From Dicaeum eximium (lineage: Eukaryota; Chordata; Aves; Passeriformes; Dicaeidae), in NCBI GenBank assembly GCA_013396995.1, contig VWZP01002584.1, forward strand, positions 231,501 through 295,500: DNA of 64,000 nt, in the 5' to 3' direction. Position 1 is the first letter of the stretch, and the number at the start of each line of letters is the position of its first letter. The position numbers were made by a program, and so were the translations under genes. Shown piece by piece: positions 1-11,819 of the stretch. The notes beneath the pieces were generated by a model. The model had not been told where the DNA came from. It saw only the letters and a program-made list of their open reading frames with translations, and ran no database searches.

Positions 1-2439
1 TGTTCCTTTTTCAAAAGGATCCTTGACTGAAGAAAAAAGAACACTATCTCAAACCTGTTTTCTCAAATAATGATTAAAGGGAACTGGATCATCAGACTTG
101 TTTTAGTCTCTACAGCAACACAGCTTAAGTGAAACCTTGAGGTGCTTCCTTCTGGAATTTGGCAACCACATATACAAAAAAAAAAAAGTAATAAGTAAAA
201 AGTACATATTACCTCATCTGTAGGAAACCCTATAAAGTGTAGCAGCTCCTTTATGTTGCTCTGATGCCAAAGAACACATTTCAAACTTCATCTTCTGTAT
301 GAGTAAGATTTGCAAAGATTTTACTGGTGTTCAGAAAAATACTGTTTGTCTGACTGGATTTGACTCAGCCCTACTGAAATATAATGCTGTGAGGCTGCCC
401 TATGTGGTAGTTTTCACTGTTTCAATTTTGTACAGTATGTCTTTAGCTGGAAAAAATAGATGTCATTGAACATATACTATTGTATATACATATTGTACCT
501 TTTACAGGTACATTCACTAACTTTTGTAATGCACAGAGCAGCTCTGCTGTGGCAACAAGTCTTGAATAAGTAAGAAAGAAAGGTGACCTTTTCATGTCTG
601 CTTCAGCCTTTCAGAGTACCTGTGTTTGAAACTGAAAGGGAAGACCCTGTGGAGGATGTAATACCATCCAGAAAGCACTTTCTGTTTATGTGCTTGTATA
701 AGTCTCTATCTATAGACAAGGGCATTAAGAAATTAGAATTTGCATCCATAATCCTAACCAAAGGAGACTTACATGCCCAGATGCTTCAGATGCTCACTCA
801 TCACCTCACTTCTCTCTTATTTGAAGTAATTGGCCCAGGTTCTGCATGGTGTTATGATTGGACCTTGAAAAACATTAGCAAGTTTTTCAACATGCCAAGT
901 CTCCCACTGAAAAATAAATAAGCCTTTTGTCTAGGAGCTTGAAGGCAATAAAAGATATAAAGGTCTGTCTTCTGGCTTTTCATTGTCACATTGCTGGTGA
1001 AGTTCATTTCCATTTAGAAATACTGCCTTTGTCAATTCACATACTCATGTTATCTGCTTTAGCTAGGGAGGGTTAAATAAATGGCTTCCATTTCTTTATG
1101 ATGTGGGACACTATCACACTTCTGAAGTTAAAATGACCATTAAAATGATAGTGCTTGATTTTTGAAGACTTTGTATGGAATTGCAGCAGTGTCTAACCAG
1201 TGTTTGCATGACTGTTTTAAGTGAGCAAAGAAAGGTAAATCTGTTTTCAGTTGTATATTTGGTAAAGGAGAGGTCTGCAGGTGCATTTCACAGGGGAAAG
1301 TTAGATGTCTATAAATTAAAGAATGCTGAAAACCACTGCATTGAGGATAGTGCACTTACTTTTTCATTGTCTTCTGCATCCAAGACAGAGACTGTAGCAA
1401 AGAAAGGACAGACAAAAAATGCTTGCATCAAGACAACTTTTGGAAGTGTGGCTTTTGAGTAGTTGTATTATTAAAAAAAAGTGTTATAAAGTGTTTGGTT
1501 TTTGCTTTATTTGGTTAATGGTTGAAGCAATTGAATTTTCTTTTTAATTAAGGAGTATACTGTAGGAAAACTAAGTGTTTTGCTTATTATTAGTGTTAGT
1601 TTAATACAGTCTCAAACTGCCCCCAGAAGATTTTTCTAGCTTCATCCAGTCTTTAGCATTCTTCTTGGTACAGTGTGGTGATTAATACCAGATATCATGG
1701 AGAATGTTTTGTCCTGTAAAAACCTACTTGGGAGAATCTGAGTAAAAATACAAATTGCATGTAGTTGACCAAGCTTTTTTATTAAAAACTTTGCTTATCT
1801 AATGTGGTTAGATAAAAGACGTGAAAGTTAACACCTCTCTGTTTAGTGTTGCTATCCATCTCTCTTGGTGTTGATAGGAAATAAAGTCATCCAAAGAATT
1901 AAAAATGCAAAGCATGTTAAAATTTGATCCAATAAGATTCATGAAAACTGAAACAAAATTGTAAACCTGAGGAAGTGCAACACTGATTTTAAACATAGTG
2001 TGGTTTAGGAATGAGGTACACAAGCCTGTTAGATATACTCTTAGTTACCTATGACTTCTAGGAAGTTGAAGAAGTGGCAACAGGATAATTTTGGATTCAA
2101 AATAAGCTCTTTTGTACAGCTGATGACACCTAAAAGTCTGTTGATGTAGGTGTTGTCATTCTTTAGATATATTAACAGATCCAAAGTTGGGCTGTGATGT
2201 GGGTGGAAGTGTGAAAGGTGGAATTGGCAAGGTCCTTCCTCAGGCAGCAGTGTCAACATCATTTGCTGACAATATAGGATTGGGCATTTGTATGAATGCA
2301 CACACAGAAAAATAAGGCTGTTAAAGCCCACTTCTAAACTCACATATTTTCACCTTATGGCTTGCTCTGTCTTATCCTTGTTGGAGATTGTGTATGCTTG
2401 GGAAGGAAATAAGGCAGGCATAATAAGCTGAGGTGTGTT
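1..2439. other. No gene seen; AT-leaning non-coding sequence
   Basis: Nothing in this stretch matches a gene or mobile element that I recognise. It holds a 12-base A run at 176-187 and the perfect 10-base palindrome TGTATATACA at 481-490. An open frame of 112 codons at 583-921 begins at GTG, not ATG, and its translation resembles no family I know, so I treat it as chance. The remainder is ordinary mixed sequence with many stops in all frames. Confidence 0.75.
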
Positions 2440-2465
2440 TGTTAGTACATCTTGTTAGTACATCT
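2440..2465. repeat. 13-bp tandem duplication
   Basis: The unit TGTTAGTACATCT occurs twice back to back without mismatch (2440-2452 and 2453-2465). This is a small local duplication just upstream of the microsatellite at 2517, probably from replication slippage. Confidence 0.9.
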
Positions 2466-2516
2466 GTCTGCAACAAAATCCCATTGTGGGAAGGGCTTGG
2501 CCAGTGTACATGGATA

Positions 2517-2531
2517 ATGATGATGATGATG

Positions 2532-2594
<63 letters not shown>
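2517..2594. repeat. Compound microsatellite (ATG)5(ATA)21
   Basis: Five ATG units (2517-2531) pass directly into about 21 uninterrupted ATA units (2532-2594). The long pure tract is likely to vary in length between individuals. It opens long artificial frames of isoleucine on both strands, which are not genes. Confidence 0.98.
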
Positions 2595-2595
<1 letters not shown>

Positions 2596-2596
<1 letters not shown>

Positions 2597-4254
2597 GATT
2601 CTTTGTAAGTGGGGTGGTCCCTTCAGCATTAGTGCTTGTGCTTCAGAAGACTAGTAATTTATTGATGCAGATGGCTATGTAAAGTGCATGCAATTTGTGA
2701 GGGGGCTTGACCCTTGACTGATGGGCCATATGTTGCAAAGCCCCAGAGGCATCATTTGACTGAGTTCTTTTCCTCTTTCTGTCTCTGCACCTATGGTCCT
2801 TGTTCAATCACCACATATTGAACTATGGACTTCCTAACTCCCCCAATAAATCTCCAACTAATGGCTCACGAAGGCCATAACTTAACCCTTTACATACAAA
2901 AGAGCACATCATTTTGCATTGCATTTTTCACACCCATTGAAATAAATAATACATGACCTAGCCTAGTTATCAAGGACCAGGATGTCACAAAATAGGACCA
3001 CCTGCAGGCTTGTCATTGTGTGCATAAACCAAATTCACTTGGAGCATTCTCTAACTTTAGTGTGTGACGTTATTGAGAGCTGTGCTGTAAATGCACATGT
3101 GGGTTGTAAAAATTACTCATTTGTTGATTTTCTCATATACCATAAGTGAAACACAGTAAAATACCTCATGTACCTAATGTCTTACCTTGTCTGCTACATT
3201 TCGTGTTATTCTAACAGGGTTAACAGCAAGTTCTCCATGACCTAGGCATGCCTTCAGTTGCATGGAGATTTGGCAGACAGTTATCCCTGTTGACAATCTC
3301 TCCATAATCTTGTAAAGTGGATCAACAGCTTTCTCTCATAGAAACCCCTGTATGTATTCACTGATGTATTCATGTGCAGTAAAATTATGGCTGCAGTTCA
3401 TTTCATGCACTCTCCTTAAGGTGTACAGTGCTGCAAGTTGCTCCTCAGCTGGGCTGGTGTGGGATTCTGCAGTGGTGGCTGCAGTAGGAGCTGTAGGCTC
3501 CTGGGCAGCAAAGTAGCCCTATAAGACAGTCACTTATTGCCATTAAACTATTTTTATATAAGAAGCTGAACAAGCAACACAAAGGAAGAATCAGTGATAA
3601 AGTCTGTGTGAGACAAGTACTGATACAGCTCTTTTAAATATTAACCCCAAACACCTGGTAATGTAGGTGCAGGGATTCAGCTTTGAAAGGCTGACTTGAA
3701 ATTGGAAAGGCTGAAATTTTTCACTAGATTAAAAAAATCTGAGGAAGAAAACCATTCCAGGAAAATAATGACTATTCCTCTTTCTCCACAAAGTGGTGTG
3801 AGGTGGTGGTTTAGCTGGGCAAGTGTTTTAGCATTGGCTACAAGGTTATGACTTTTCTGGAGAAAGCTGAGGCATTTTATACCATTTCTACAAATTTCTC
3901 TTACTGTGGTGTAGCTTTGTATACTAGGTTGGTGCAAAAAACTTTTAATGATTCTCCCAGGTTTATTCTGGCAAAACTTACTGGTAATGTGATTTTGTAT
4001 GAATAAGAAGTGTGACAGTACTCAGTTATATACTTTTATACTTAGAAAATGTATAAAAACTGTAGTTAATTTAGGTAGTCATTGTTCTGTAGTTTAAAGC
4101 CTGTGTATGGGTGATGCTTTTGTTTTTTGCATATTATCTGGAGAGACAAAATGAAAAAAATATCAGAGCAATTTGAAGTTCTTCAGTGAATCTGAGCTAG
4201 TTATTATGGTATTAAAAAAAGTGAGCTCATGGCAAGCTGATGCAAATGAACAAA
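2596..4254. other. No gene seen
   Basis: I see no recognisable coding, RNA or transposon signal. Short open frames on either strand (for example on the minus strand at 3677-3937) have unremarkable translations. The octamer ATGCAAAT occurs at 4240-4247 near the next block. Confidence 0.75.
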
Positions 4255-4380
4255 TTCATAACTTCCTCTCTTAGAACTGCTTCCTTAGCAGCTTGTGATG
4301 TGATGTAGTCAGAGAATGAGGTTATTTCAGCGCAAATCATGCGCATTAATCACGCACATTGTTGTTTTCAGTCACGTGTA
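4255..4380. promoter_or_regulatory. Candidate conserved non-coding element with clustered CpG
   Basis: Four CpG dinucleotides fall within 46 bases (4331, 4342, 4353, 4375) in an otherwise CpG-poor region. They sit in near-repeats of the form CGCAAATCA, CGCATTAATCA and CGCACATTG, followed by an E-box CACGTG at 4373-4378. CpG loss is the normal fate of neutral methylated DNA, so a retained cluster suggests constraint or recent origin. That it is an enhancer is inference; an alignment is needed. Confidence 0.25.
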
Positions 4381-5369
4381 TTGAGGCCTGTAGGCTTGCC
4401 AGTTTTATTCATATGGATCCTCTTTCTGTGCTGTAGCCTCTGCACCATCATTTTATTACAAGTCTTCAGGCTTGAAGTATTCCATGTAACCAGAAGCCAG
4501 TGATAAGCATTCCCTCCTGAGGTTATTATTTCACAATTAAAGTGATGATATTGAAAACATTGATGGCAGTGGGATTTACAAGGGCAGAGGTCTTTACCAT
4601 TGCCTAGAATACCAGAAGCAGTTGAAAACCTCATTTTTAAAATTTCCTGCATGCATTAGTCCCTATGTAAGGGCTGTATATGGGTTTCAGTATATGTTCT
4701 GAACGAGTTGGGCCAGCCTATAATTGAATGTGCATTTTATTGAGCTTCGGTCAAAATTTCATCTGCATCTCAACTCCATTATCCCAGGTGTGATTCTATA
4801 TTGCACTCAGTTCTGTTTCTGTAGTGACCATTTAGGTTCAGATTGAGTGGGTTTTGTTTCCTGAGTGTCCCCACTCAAATCAGGCAGACCTGATTCAAAA
4901 GAGAAAAGCAGAAAAATATAAAGAAATTGCTGAATGTTTTACAGCTCAAACAAACTGACAAAACTGGAGGGAAGTGTTCTGCTATCATGCAGATTGATCG
5001 TCTATCATATTACAGTAGTATTTCTGAAAAATGTGAGTGTCAACAAAAGTCTGGAACTGGCTGATGTGAAATATTAGGAGGTAGAGAAAGACATTTGTTC
5101 CCACTGATCATAAAAGAAGCCGTAGAAAGCTGCCTGGAAGAAATTGTGTTAGTGAGCAGGCACACTGCTGAAAGCCATCACCCTCGTGAGTTCCAGGTGT
5201 CAGTTTGGATATTATCACTGCCGTGCTACACGCAGTGAAATGCGCTGTCCTTGATGAGTTTGGGGTTTTGAGAGGCAGTAACAGATTATCTTTTCTGTCA
5301 ACCACAGTTCTAGCAACTGCTCAGTTTTCTGAGCATTGGGCTGGGCATTGGAAATACTGTTTGAAAGTA

Positions 5370-5373
<4 letters not shown>
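4381..5373. other. No gene seen
   Basis: Unremarkable AT-leaning sequence up to the T tract at 5374. Open frames at 4368-4652 and 5108-5305 (minus) and 5205-5411 (plus) are short, overlap each other and have no recognisable domain. Confidence 0.75.
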
Positions 5374-5402
<29 letters not shown>

Positions 5403-5620
5403 CCTTCTTAGTAGCTTTATTTAGACTAGATATGTTTGTAGCATGCTCTTCCCAGGTGAACGTAAAATAAGGGAACAGAAAAGATGAAACAAATTCCAGT
5501 TCAAGGTAGTGCAGTTTTCAGTAGCTACTGCCCAGCTTTTCCAGCCTGGGTGTTGTATGCAGCATTTGAATTGTTACACACCAATCATTTGGACCACAGC
5601 CTGGAATTGTGCCTGATCTG
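5374..5620 (-). pseudogene. Candidate processed retrocopy: mRNA-like 3' end with poly(A) tail
   Basis: On the minus strand a canonical AATAAA (plus coordinates 5416-5421) is followed by 13 bases and then 29 uninterrupted A (5374-5402 reads as T on the plus strand). That spacing is what a cleaved and polyadenylated mRNA shows, and a tail encoded in the genome points to reverse transcription of an mRNA. The body upstream (5403 to roughly 5620; 5' limit uncertain) is of mixed composition like a 3' UTR, without an open frame I can name. A pyrimidine run ending CAG lies just beyond, near 5620, and the N at 5636 blurs that edge. I found no convincing target-site duplication. The parent gene is not recognised. 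Alternative: a chance AATAAA beside a T tract. Avian CR1 rarely makes such copies, so they are uncommon in birds. Confidence 0.4.
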
Positions 5621-5635
5621 AGGAGGACCAAAAAA

Positions 5636-5636
5636 N
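5636..5636. other. Single undetermined base (N)
   Basis: One N lies in an A-rich run. It is an assembly or base-calling uncertainty and could hide a small length error here. Confidence 0.95.
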
Positions 5637-5640
5637 CAGC

Positions 5641-6879
5641 AAAGTAGGCACTGGAAATTTTTAATATTCTTTGTACTTACACCCCAGCATACTGTATAAT
5701 CCTGAGCAATTTGTTGTTCTTGGGAATGCCTCAGTCTTTAATGTGAATTTTATCAAGTTTTATTATCTTGATTGGTAAAGTTTGATGTCTACTTCTCATC
5801 TCCTAAGCAGACATACAAATGAACAAAAAATCCCCACGTAATTCTGACACAGCAAAGTGTAGATCTAGAAATTAAGCTTATTGCTAGGAATATCTTGAAA
5901 CATAGTCTGATAGAAGTAAAAGTTTGTTGTTGCCTGACATAATAAAGCTTCACCTTAAGAGTTTTATGCTTTGCTGGGGTTTATTTGTCTTTGGAGATGG
6001 TAAAGGAAAATAGGTCAAGCTGCTCTATCCTGCAGTTTCAACCACTTTTACAATCAGATCAGCTGAATAATTGGGGAAAAAAATCAAATCAGGGAATTTT
6101 CAGTTATGCGGTTTTAGATTTAGAGTTATTTTGTTGATGCCATTGTCAGTGTCTAAATCATACTGTCTAAAAGCTGATGTAGCTATCATCAAATTTTATG
6201 AATTTTAAGGGAAAGGGACTATGTGAACAGATTTTGGAGCTGTGGAAGACATATCATAAAATCAAAAGCTGCACCAGACCCTTTCGTTTTAAGGGACTTT
6301 TTCAGTCAGAGTAGAAATCTCCTGTACGAAACTGGGTTTTTCAGTAGAACTGGTAAACTAAGAAGAGTAAAAAGTTCTCAGTCTTGCAGAACTATGATTT
6401 ATTTTTGTTGTTCTTCATTTCCCATTATAGTTTATTCATGGTAAGCTTTTATCTGGAAGACACAGAAATTGAATTGGTGTTGAAGAGAAAGTTGAGACAC
6501 ATAAATAACAGAAAGGGACATCTTAGGTCTCTATATATTTCAGATGCATTTTCATTGTGGCCAAAGGCTCTAAAGACACTAATAGTAAATTTCAGCTACT
6601 TCCTTCAAGATTAATTTATTATACCATAATCTTTGTTTATGATACAGCCAGAATAGCTAAGTAATACCAAATAAATCAGAGTATTTTACCAGTATAACAT
6701 GAAGCACTTTATCGTATTGTATTTTCTCTCCCTCCATGAAATTTAGTGCGCAGTTTAATACACTTGAGGTACACATAATGAAAATAAGACTTCTGTGTTG
6801 GTAAAGTAAACTAAGAAAAAACAAATATTTACTTCCTTTACTGAGAGGTGGTAAGGATTGTTTGGGGTTATTCTAACTG
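5641..6879. other. No gene seen
   Basis: Two overlapping plus-strand frames (6223-6444 and 6384-6614) are short and unrecognised. No repeat family or RNA gene is apparent. Confidence 0.75.
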
Positions 6880-7070
6880 CAGTAATGATACCCCATGGCT
6901 TCTTCCTGAAAAGACATCTTCACATTTATGGACAAATTACCAGGGCCGTCACCTGGGCTGTATTTGCTGACTCATGAGCTGTTAAGTGCACTTAATGGGG
7001 TGACACTAATATGGCCACTGCTAGGCCACTAGGGTTGATTGTGTTAATACTTCTGTATTTAAGCTTTATT
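6880..7070. promoter_or_regulatory. Candidate regulatory block with NK2-type palindrome
   Basis: TTAAGTGCACTTAA at 6982-6995 is a perfect 14-base palindrome. Its arms both match TNAAGTG, the core bound by NK2-class homeodomain proteins, in inverted orientation. An AP-1/MAF-like TGCTGACTCATGAGC lies just upstream at 6965-6979. The surrounding 190 bases look less AT-biased than their neighbours. Function is inferred from motifs only. Confidence 0.3.
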
Positions 7071-10000
7071 TTAATTCAATGCACACAGCCTGATCCTCCT
7101 TGCCATTTATTTCAGGAAGAATATGACCGAGACCCATCATCATCTTTTTCTCTGATTTCAGAGTCCCCTTTTTGCTGATAAGAGCAGAGATTTTAATCTT
7201 CAATTTTATTTGCAACAGCCAGAGCCATCTCAGTGGAATAGAGGAAGCTCAAGGGGACTGAGCAGGTTCTGCAAAGTTGTTATTTGTTGCTGCACATACT
7301 TTACCTTGTGCTACAACTTGCTTTTTGGTTAAAATACTGATAGCACATAAACCACCTACTGCTGTCCTCATCAGTGCTGTGATGCTTGTGACAGTATAAA
7401 TATGGAGAAGTTTGTTTTCCTTCATGATTAAGTCACTTCCCAGTATATTTTTCTTGGGTGAAATATAAAAGAAGAGTCCTATGTGAATTTGTTTGTGTGC
7501 TGGTTTCAAAACAGAGCCTTATCCTTAGACAGAAGTTAATGTGTCAGGCATCACCCAGAAGAGTATTTATAAGAAGCAGCTGAAAAACTAAGGCAACAGC
7601 AGAGTTGTGTAAAGCAAACAAAGGAACACTCTATTATTAAATCACTACATGATTTAGGCCATTCTTAAACAGTATGTTCACCCCAGAAATCCACCCATTA
7701 TCTTCCAGGTTTTTATTGGTCTGATTTTAATGTTCCCATGAAAATCTGATGGCTTTAAAAAATATTGGATACCAATACAATAGGAAAGCAGAGTAGTGAA
7801 TTCATTATCCATATGTCAGAAGCTGTTTCATGGATGTGCGTGGTTTCTATATCAAGTAGTAGAAGCTTAGGAATATAGAATAATGTTAGAGCAAAAATGT
7901 GTTTTTCCCCATTACTTTCTCAGTACAGTTTTCTCATTGATTCTTCATAGAATGAATATATTCATGTAATCTTCTATTGGGGGGGCACCTGTTTTGCCTT
8001 CTGAATGCCTTTATTAGCTAATGTAGTGCAATGCTACAGTATTATTTTCTGTGACCTTTCTAAGTATGTAGTTCTGGGCTTTAGGTTTTGTTTTGGTTTC
8101 TTTTTTTCTTTTCTCATTTGATGAACTCATACATTCCCCTGAAGATAGATTAAGGGAGCATTTAATTTTTAGCATTTTTGGATTAATTATAGCACTGATA
8201 CAGAAGAAGGGAGTCAGTAACTATGATTTCATTCTGAGTGAAAGTGTTCCATTTCTGTAAACTGTTCTGCATCATCAAGTTAGGCTATCATATAAATACT
8301 TTTACATAAGTTCTGAGGATGGGGGAAGAAAAGAAGAACAACTGTTGATAAAGAGTATTTTCTCCTCCAGAATATTTTTCTTCAGAGGCTTAAAGTGTTA
8401 CAATAATAAAGAACAAGAGGCATTGTCTTTGCTAATGTGTAGAAATTATGAAAGGAAAAGTAAGAAAACAGCTTAGTGTTTCTGTTGGGTCGGTATCCAG
8501 ATGATCTTTGCTTTGGGAAAAGACGTGAAGATTTCAGTTGTCGTTCTGCAATTATTTTTATTGTGCTGTCTTTTCAAGACCTCAAAAGAATGACCTGTAA
8601 AATGATTTGAAAGTCATAGCTAGAGGCAACATACAACCTCACAATAAAATTAAACAGAACATTCCCTTGCTGGCATTGTTGCTTGCCTTATGACTTAGCT
8701 GATAGAAGATGGGGCCATTCTGGATATTTTCCTTTAAGTGACCTTGAGGAAGCTATGTAAGTTTTGCTCTAAGGCGCTGAAATGATACTGAGTTTGTGTG
8801 TGTTCTCTCTCTTTGAATGAACAAGGTTTGTTATAAATTCCCTTTCCCATATAGGTAAACTGAGGTACAGACAAATTCACCTGCCAGTTTTTCAGATGGA
8901 AGAAAAAAAGCCTCATATAAGAATTAATAGTAGGGAATATCTACCCTCTGCTTCTCTGTGTAAGCAGTTGATAGGCCATGTTTACTGAAAGATTAAAAAT
9001 TTCTAAATCCCTGCATTAAGAATGGCTGTGCAGTTTGTGTATGGTTATGTGATTCAGATAAATTTTTTAATTGTTGACAATTTGCTTGCTGCTCTTAAAA
9101 TAATCCTTTTTAATTTACCAAACAAAAAAAGTTACAAGATACTCAGTCATCAGTTTCCAAGTCTGTTTGCTTACCTAAGCATATATCCATAACCATTTTG
9201 TTTTGATATTAAGTTGGAAATCTCAGAAGAATAAACTTCTCTGTGGGAATTTCTGATTTAATTTACATTCAAAATGAGCTGACTATCACTTTGCATAGAA
9301 TCACTCTTTTCTCCATGTCTGGATTTTATGTGGGAATTGTGAAGTTAAAACAGAATTTTGTAATTACTGTGCTAGTGTAGCTCTAAAAGTAAAGCTTTCA
9401 TTTCAGCTGAGGGTATTTATTTCTAAATGGGCTCTGGAAAGAGAATTCTGTTTTATTTTTGTGATGCTGCAAAAAAAACCCCCAATTATTTGCATTTAGG
9501 ATAAGCCACAGGCAGTGGTACTTTTGTATTGATACTAATGAAGTAGAAAAGTTTTTACTAACCATGGGATTACTAGTGAAAGCAAAAAAATGACCTTCCT
9601 CAACAAAATTCCAAATGTTACCTTGCAAAGGGTGTTCTGCAGAAAGCAATCTCTGCCAAATTGCACCTCAGAGCTCAGCAGGGTGTCTCATGTTTTGTTT
9701 GTGGTGTGGGAGGTGCTCCCTCAATGTTATACTCAAGTTTCTCTCTGCTGTTCCTGTTGTAAGCACCTGAATGCCATTTAACGTTTAAAACTTTATACTT
9801 CACAATTAACCAAAAGTGTAAATTATGTAAATGGTTCTTTCCTGGAAGTCTGTTGTTCTTGTAACTCAGCCATCCAATTAATCTTTAGTGAGCAAAGAAA
9901 GCAACGGGACCATGTCTGAAATGGTACCGAACTGGGGGAAATGAGATACACTTTAGCAGCTCAGAAGAAAGCTAAAACAGCTTGATGGAGGGAAAAGCAG

Positions 10001-10572
10001 CCACTTTGGATGGTGGTTCAGCTGAGAAAGCAGAATCAGAAAATGACAATTGATTCACTAACTATCACAGCATCAGTCCATTCAGGAGGCTTGTGGAGAT
10101 CCCATTGCAGGTCTGGATCAAAGGAGCTAAATTAAAGCAGGCTTCCTGGAAAGGGCTGAAAGAGAAAAGTAGCATTAGGGAAAGCAGGAGGGCATCTGTG
10201 TCTAAGAGGAGCATTGATTTTGAATTTTTCATCAGTCACGTGAATTTAAAGTCAAATAACACGCCTATTGTGGCTTTGTAATTCTGCATATTCCTTTATG
10301 ACTCTCTTTCCAAATTGCAACATTCTCTTGCTGAATGTGCTTTTTAATAACAGGTTCCTAATGCTATGCACCCAATTTATCATTTCTTCTCTGCAAAATT
10401 GCAACTAGCTCCTTATTCTAAATAAAGCTATGCACAGTGGTTGCTCTTCAGTAACAAAACCACCAATTACATCAAATATATCATCTGCTATCCCAAGAAA
10501 AGAGAAATATCATGGTATCATGAATATAAATTATGTCCTAACACGTGGTAAATGGCAAATTTTTAATGGGAG
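7071..10572. other. No gene seen
   Basis: About 3.5 kb without a supported gene. A run of seven G lies near 7980. A stretch at about 8844-8872 faintly resembles a MIR SINE, too weak to annotate. Open frames (for example 9398-9649 minus and 9590-9781 plus) are short and unrecognised. Confidence 0.72.
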
Positions 10573-10623
10573 TCACATTATGCCTTAATGTGAGCCAATT
10601 TTACAGTGCATATAACTGTAAAA
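10573..10623. repeat. Two adjacent inverted repeats (potential twin hairpins)
   Basis: The first has 8-base arms TCACATTA (10573-10580) and TAATGTGA (10586-10593) around a 5-base spacer. Five bases later, the second has 9-base arms TTTTACAGT (10599-10607) and ACTGTAAAA (10615-10623) around a 7-base spacer. Both pairings are perfect. They could form cruciforms or bind dimeric factors. No larger transposon with these as termini is visible. Confidence 0.7.
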
Positions 10624-11507
10624 TCTTTTACCTCTTTCCAAATAAATTCTCTTCTGTTTCATGAGTACCAGTGTGATAATAGCTCTTGCAGTGAACATGG
10701 CAAAAGTGCAATTTTGTATTGAATAAATGTGTGTCTTAGGATTCTTTGAGAAGTTACATTTTATATTTTCTCCTTGAAATTTTTCTTTTTTTTGCTTGTA
10801 ATATATTTTATTTTAGAGACAGTAATTTCAGACCATCTGTGTGGATTTTCCCAGACTTCAGCATATGCATATTAGAAAGTCTTTATAATGAAGAGATAAA
10901 AATGTTTTTATGCTAAGCTAGGCAAAACTGTGAAAACTGTTGAACTTGAGCTATACAGTCATTCTATGAAAAATGTAGATTTATTAAGACTCCATAATTC
11001 TCTTGCTCACCTTTTAAATTTAATTGGTTTAATTTTGTGTTTGAAAAGATGTTGTAAAGTCCACAGAATTAGAACATATTTTTAACTTCCTTAAAACATA
11101 CCAAGGAACAACTGACAAGTTGATTTACCTGGATAGCTTGCATGGTTTCAGTGGAAAGCCAACCACTCAAGCTTTCATTTTTGTGAACAGCCACCAGTAG
11201 TCGAAAACTATTTAATAGCACTCCACTAATTTCAGACACAAAGACATATGTAAGAGTCTGAAAGAAGTGTTTTATCGCTGTCAAGTGATATGGAGCTTGA
11301 CAAATCTAAGAGTAGTTTGGACAGCTCCTGATGGAAAGCCGTGGCAGTAGAGGGATCATGGGTATGCTGAGGCTGAATCAGGCACTGTGTTTATGGCCTC
11401 TGAGAAGATGGATTGTTAGTGGGAAAGACCTAGTGCCAATCTGGTCCTGGAAATAAAGAGAAGTGTTTGGGAAAGAAAGTCGGAGTTCAATAGCTACTTT
11501 TTGTTGT
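10624..11507. other. No gene seen
   Basis: AT-rich sequence with short T and A runs. A 71-codon minus-strand frame at 11069-11284 has no recognisable domain. The part from 11320 leads into the CR1 fragment without a clear relationship to it. Confidence 0.72.
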
Positions 11508-11664
11508 TGGAGCTGTGGGTGCTCCATCCATGTCAGAGTTCAAAGCCAGGTTGGATGGAGATCCGAGCAACCCGGTCTAGTGGGAAGTGTTCTTGCCTAT
11601 GGCAAGGGACTGGAATTATGATTTTTAAAGTTCCTTCCAACCCAAATCATTCTATTATTTCATG
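11508..11664 (+). mobile_element. CR1 retrotransposon fragment, 3' end
   Basis: The sequence follows the well-known 3' untranslated end of avian CR1 non-LTR elements: TTCAAAGCCAGGTTGGATGG, then GAGCAACCCGGTCTAGTGGG, then TATGGCAAGGGACTGGAA, then TTCCTTCCAACCCAAATCAT, ending in a decayed ATTCTATG-type tail. It is 5'-truncated to about 157 bases, the usual fate of CR1 copies, and has no coding part. Scattered differences from the family pattern indicate an old, inactive insertion. The exact 5' limit is uncertain by some tens of bases. Confidence 0.93.
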
Positions 11665-11776
11665 TTTATTTGCTTGGTAGAGCCATTCTTGGGCATACTT
11701 GCTTCTCATAGTGCATTATAGACTATACAATGCTCAGTAAAAAAAAATGTGGAGAGCTGAGTAAGCTAAAACATAC

Positions 11777-11819
11777 AATAAAGCTCTGTAATTGAAAAAA
11801 AAAGTATTAAAAAAAAAAA
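11777..11819 (+). terminator. Possible plus-strand polyadenylation site or tail
   Basis: AATAAA at 11777-11782 is followed by 12 bases, then A9 (11795-11803), GTATT, and A11 (11809-11819). The spacing suits a cleavage/polyadenylation signal or the decayed tail of a short retrocopy. AATAAA is common in AT-rich DNA, so this may be chance. It lies 112 bases downstream of the CR1 end and is not part of CR1, which lacks poly(A). Confidence 0.2.

Noticed and set aside
583..921. 112-codon plus-strand open frame
   Set aside because: It begins at GTG, has no recognised domain, no supporting splice sites that I trust, and its length is within chance for 64 kb searched in six frames.
2372..2654. Open frames on both strands with poly-isoleucine
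   Set aside because: They are translations of the ATA microsatellite.
8844..8895. Possible MIR-type SINE relic on the minus strand
   Set aside because: Only a short GTAAACTGAGGTACAGA-like word fits; the expected neighbouring parts do not follow in order.
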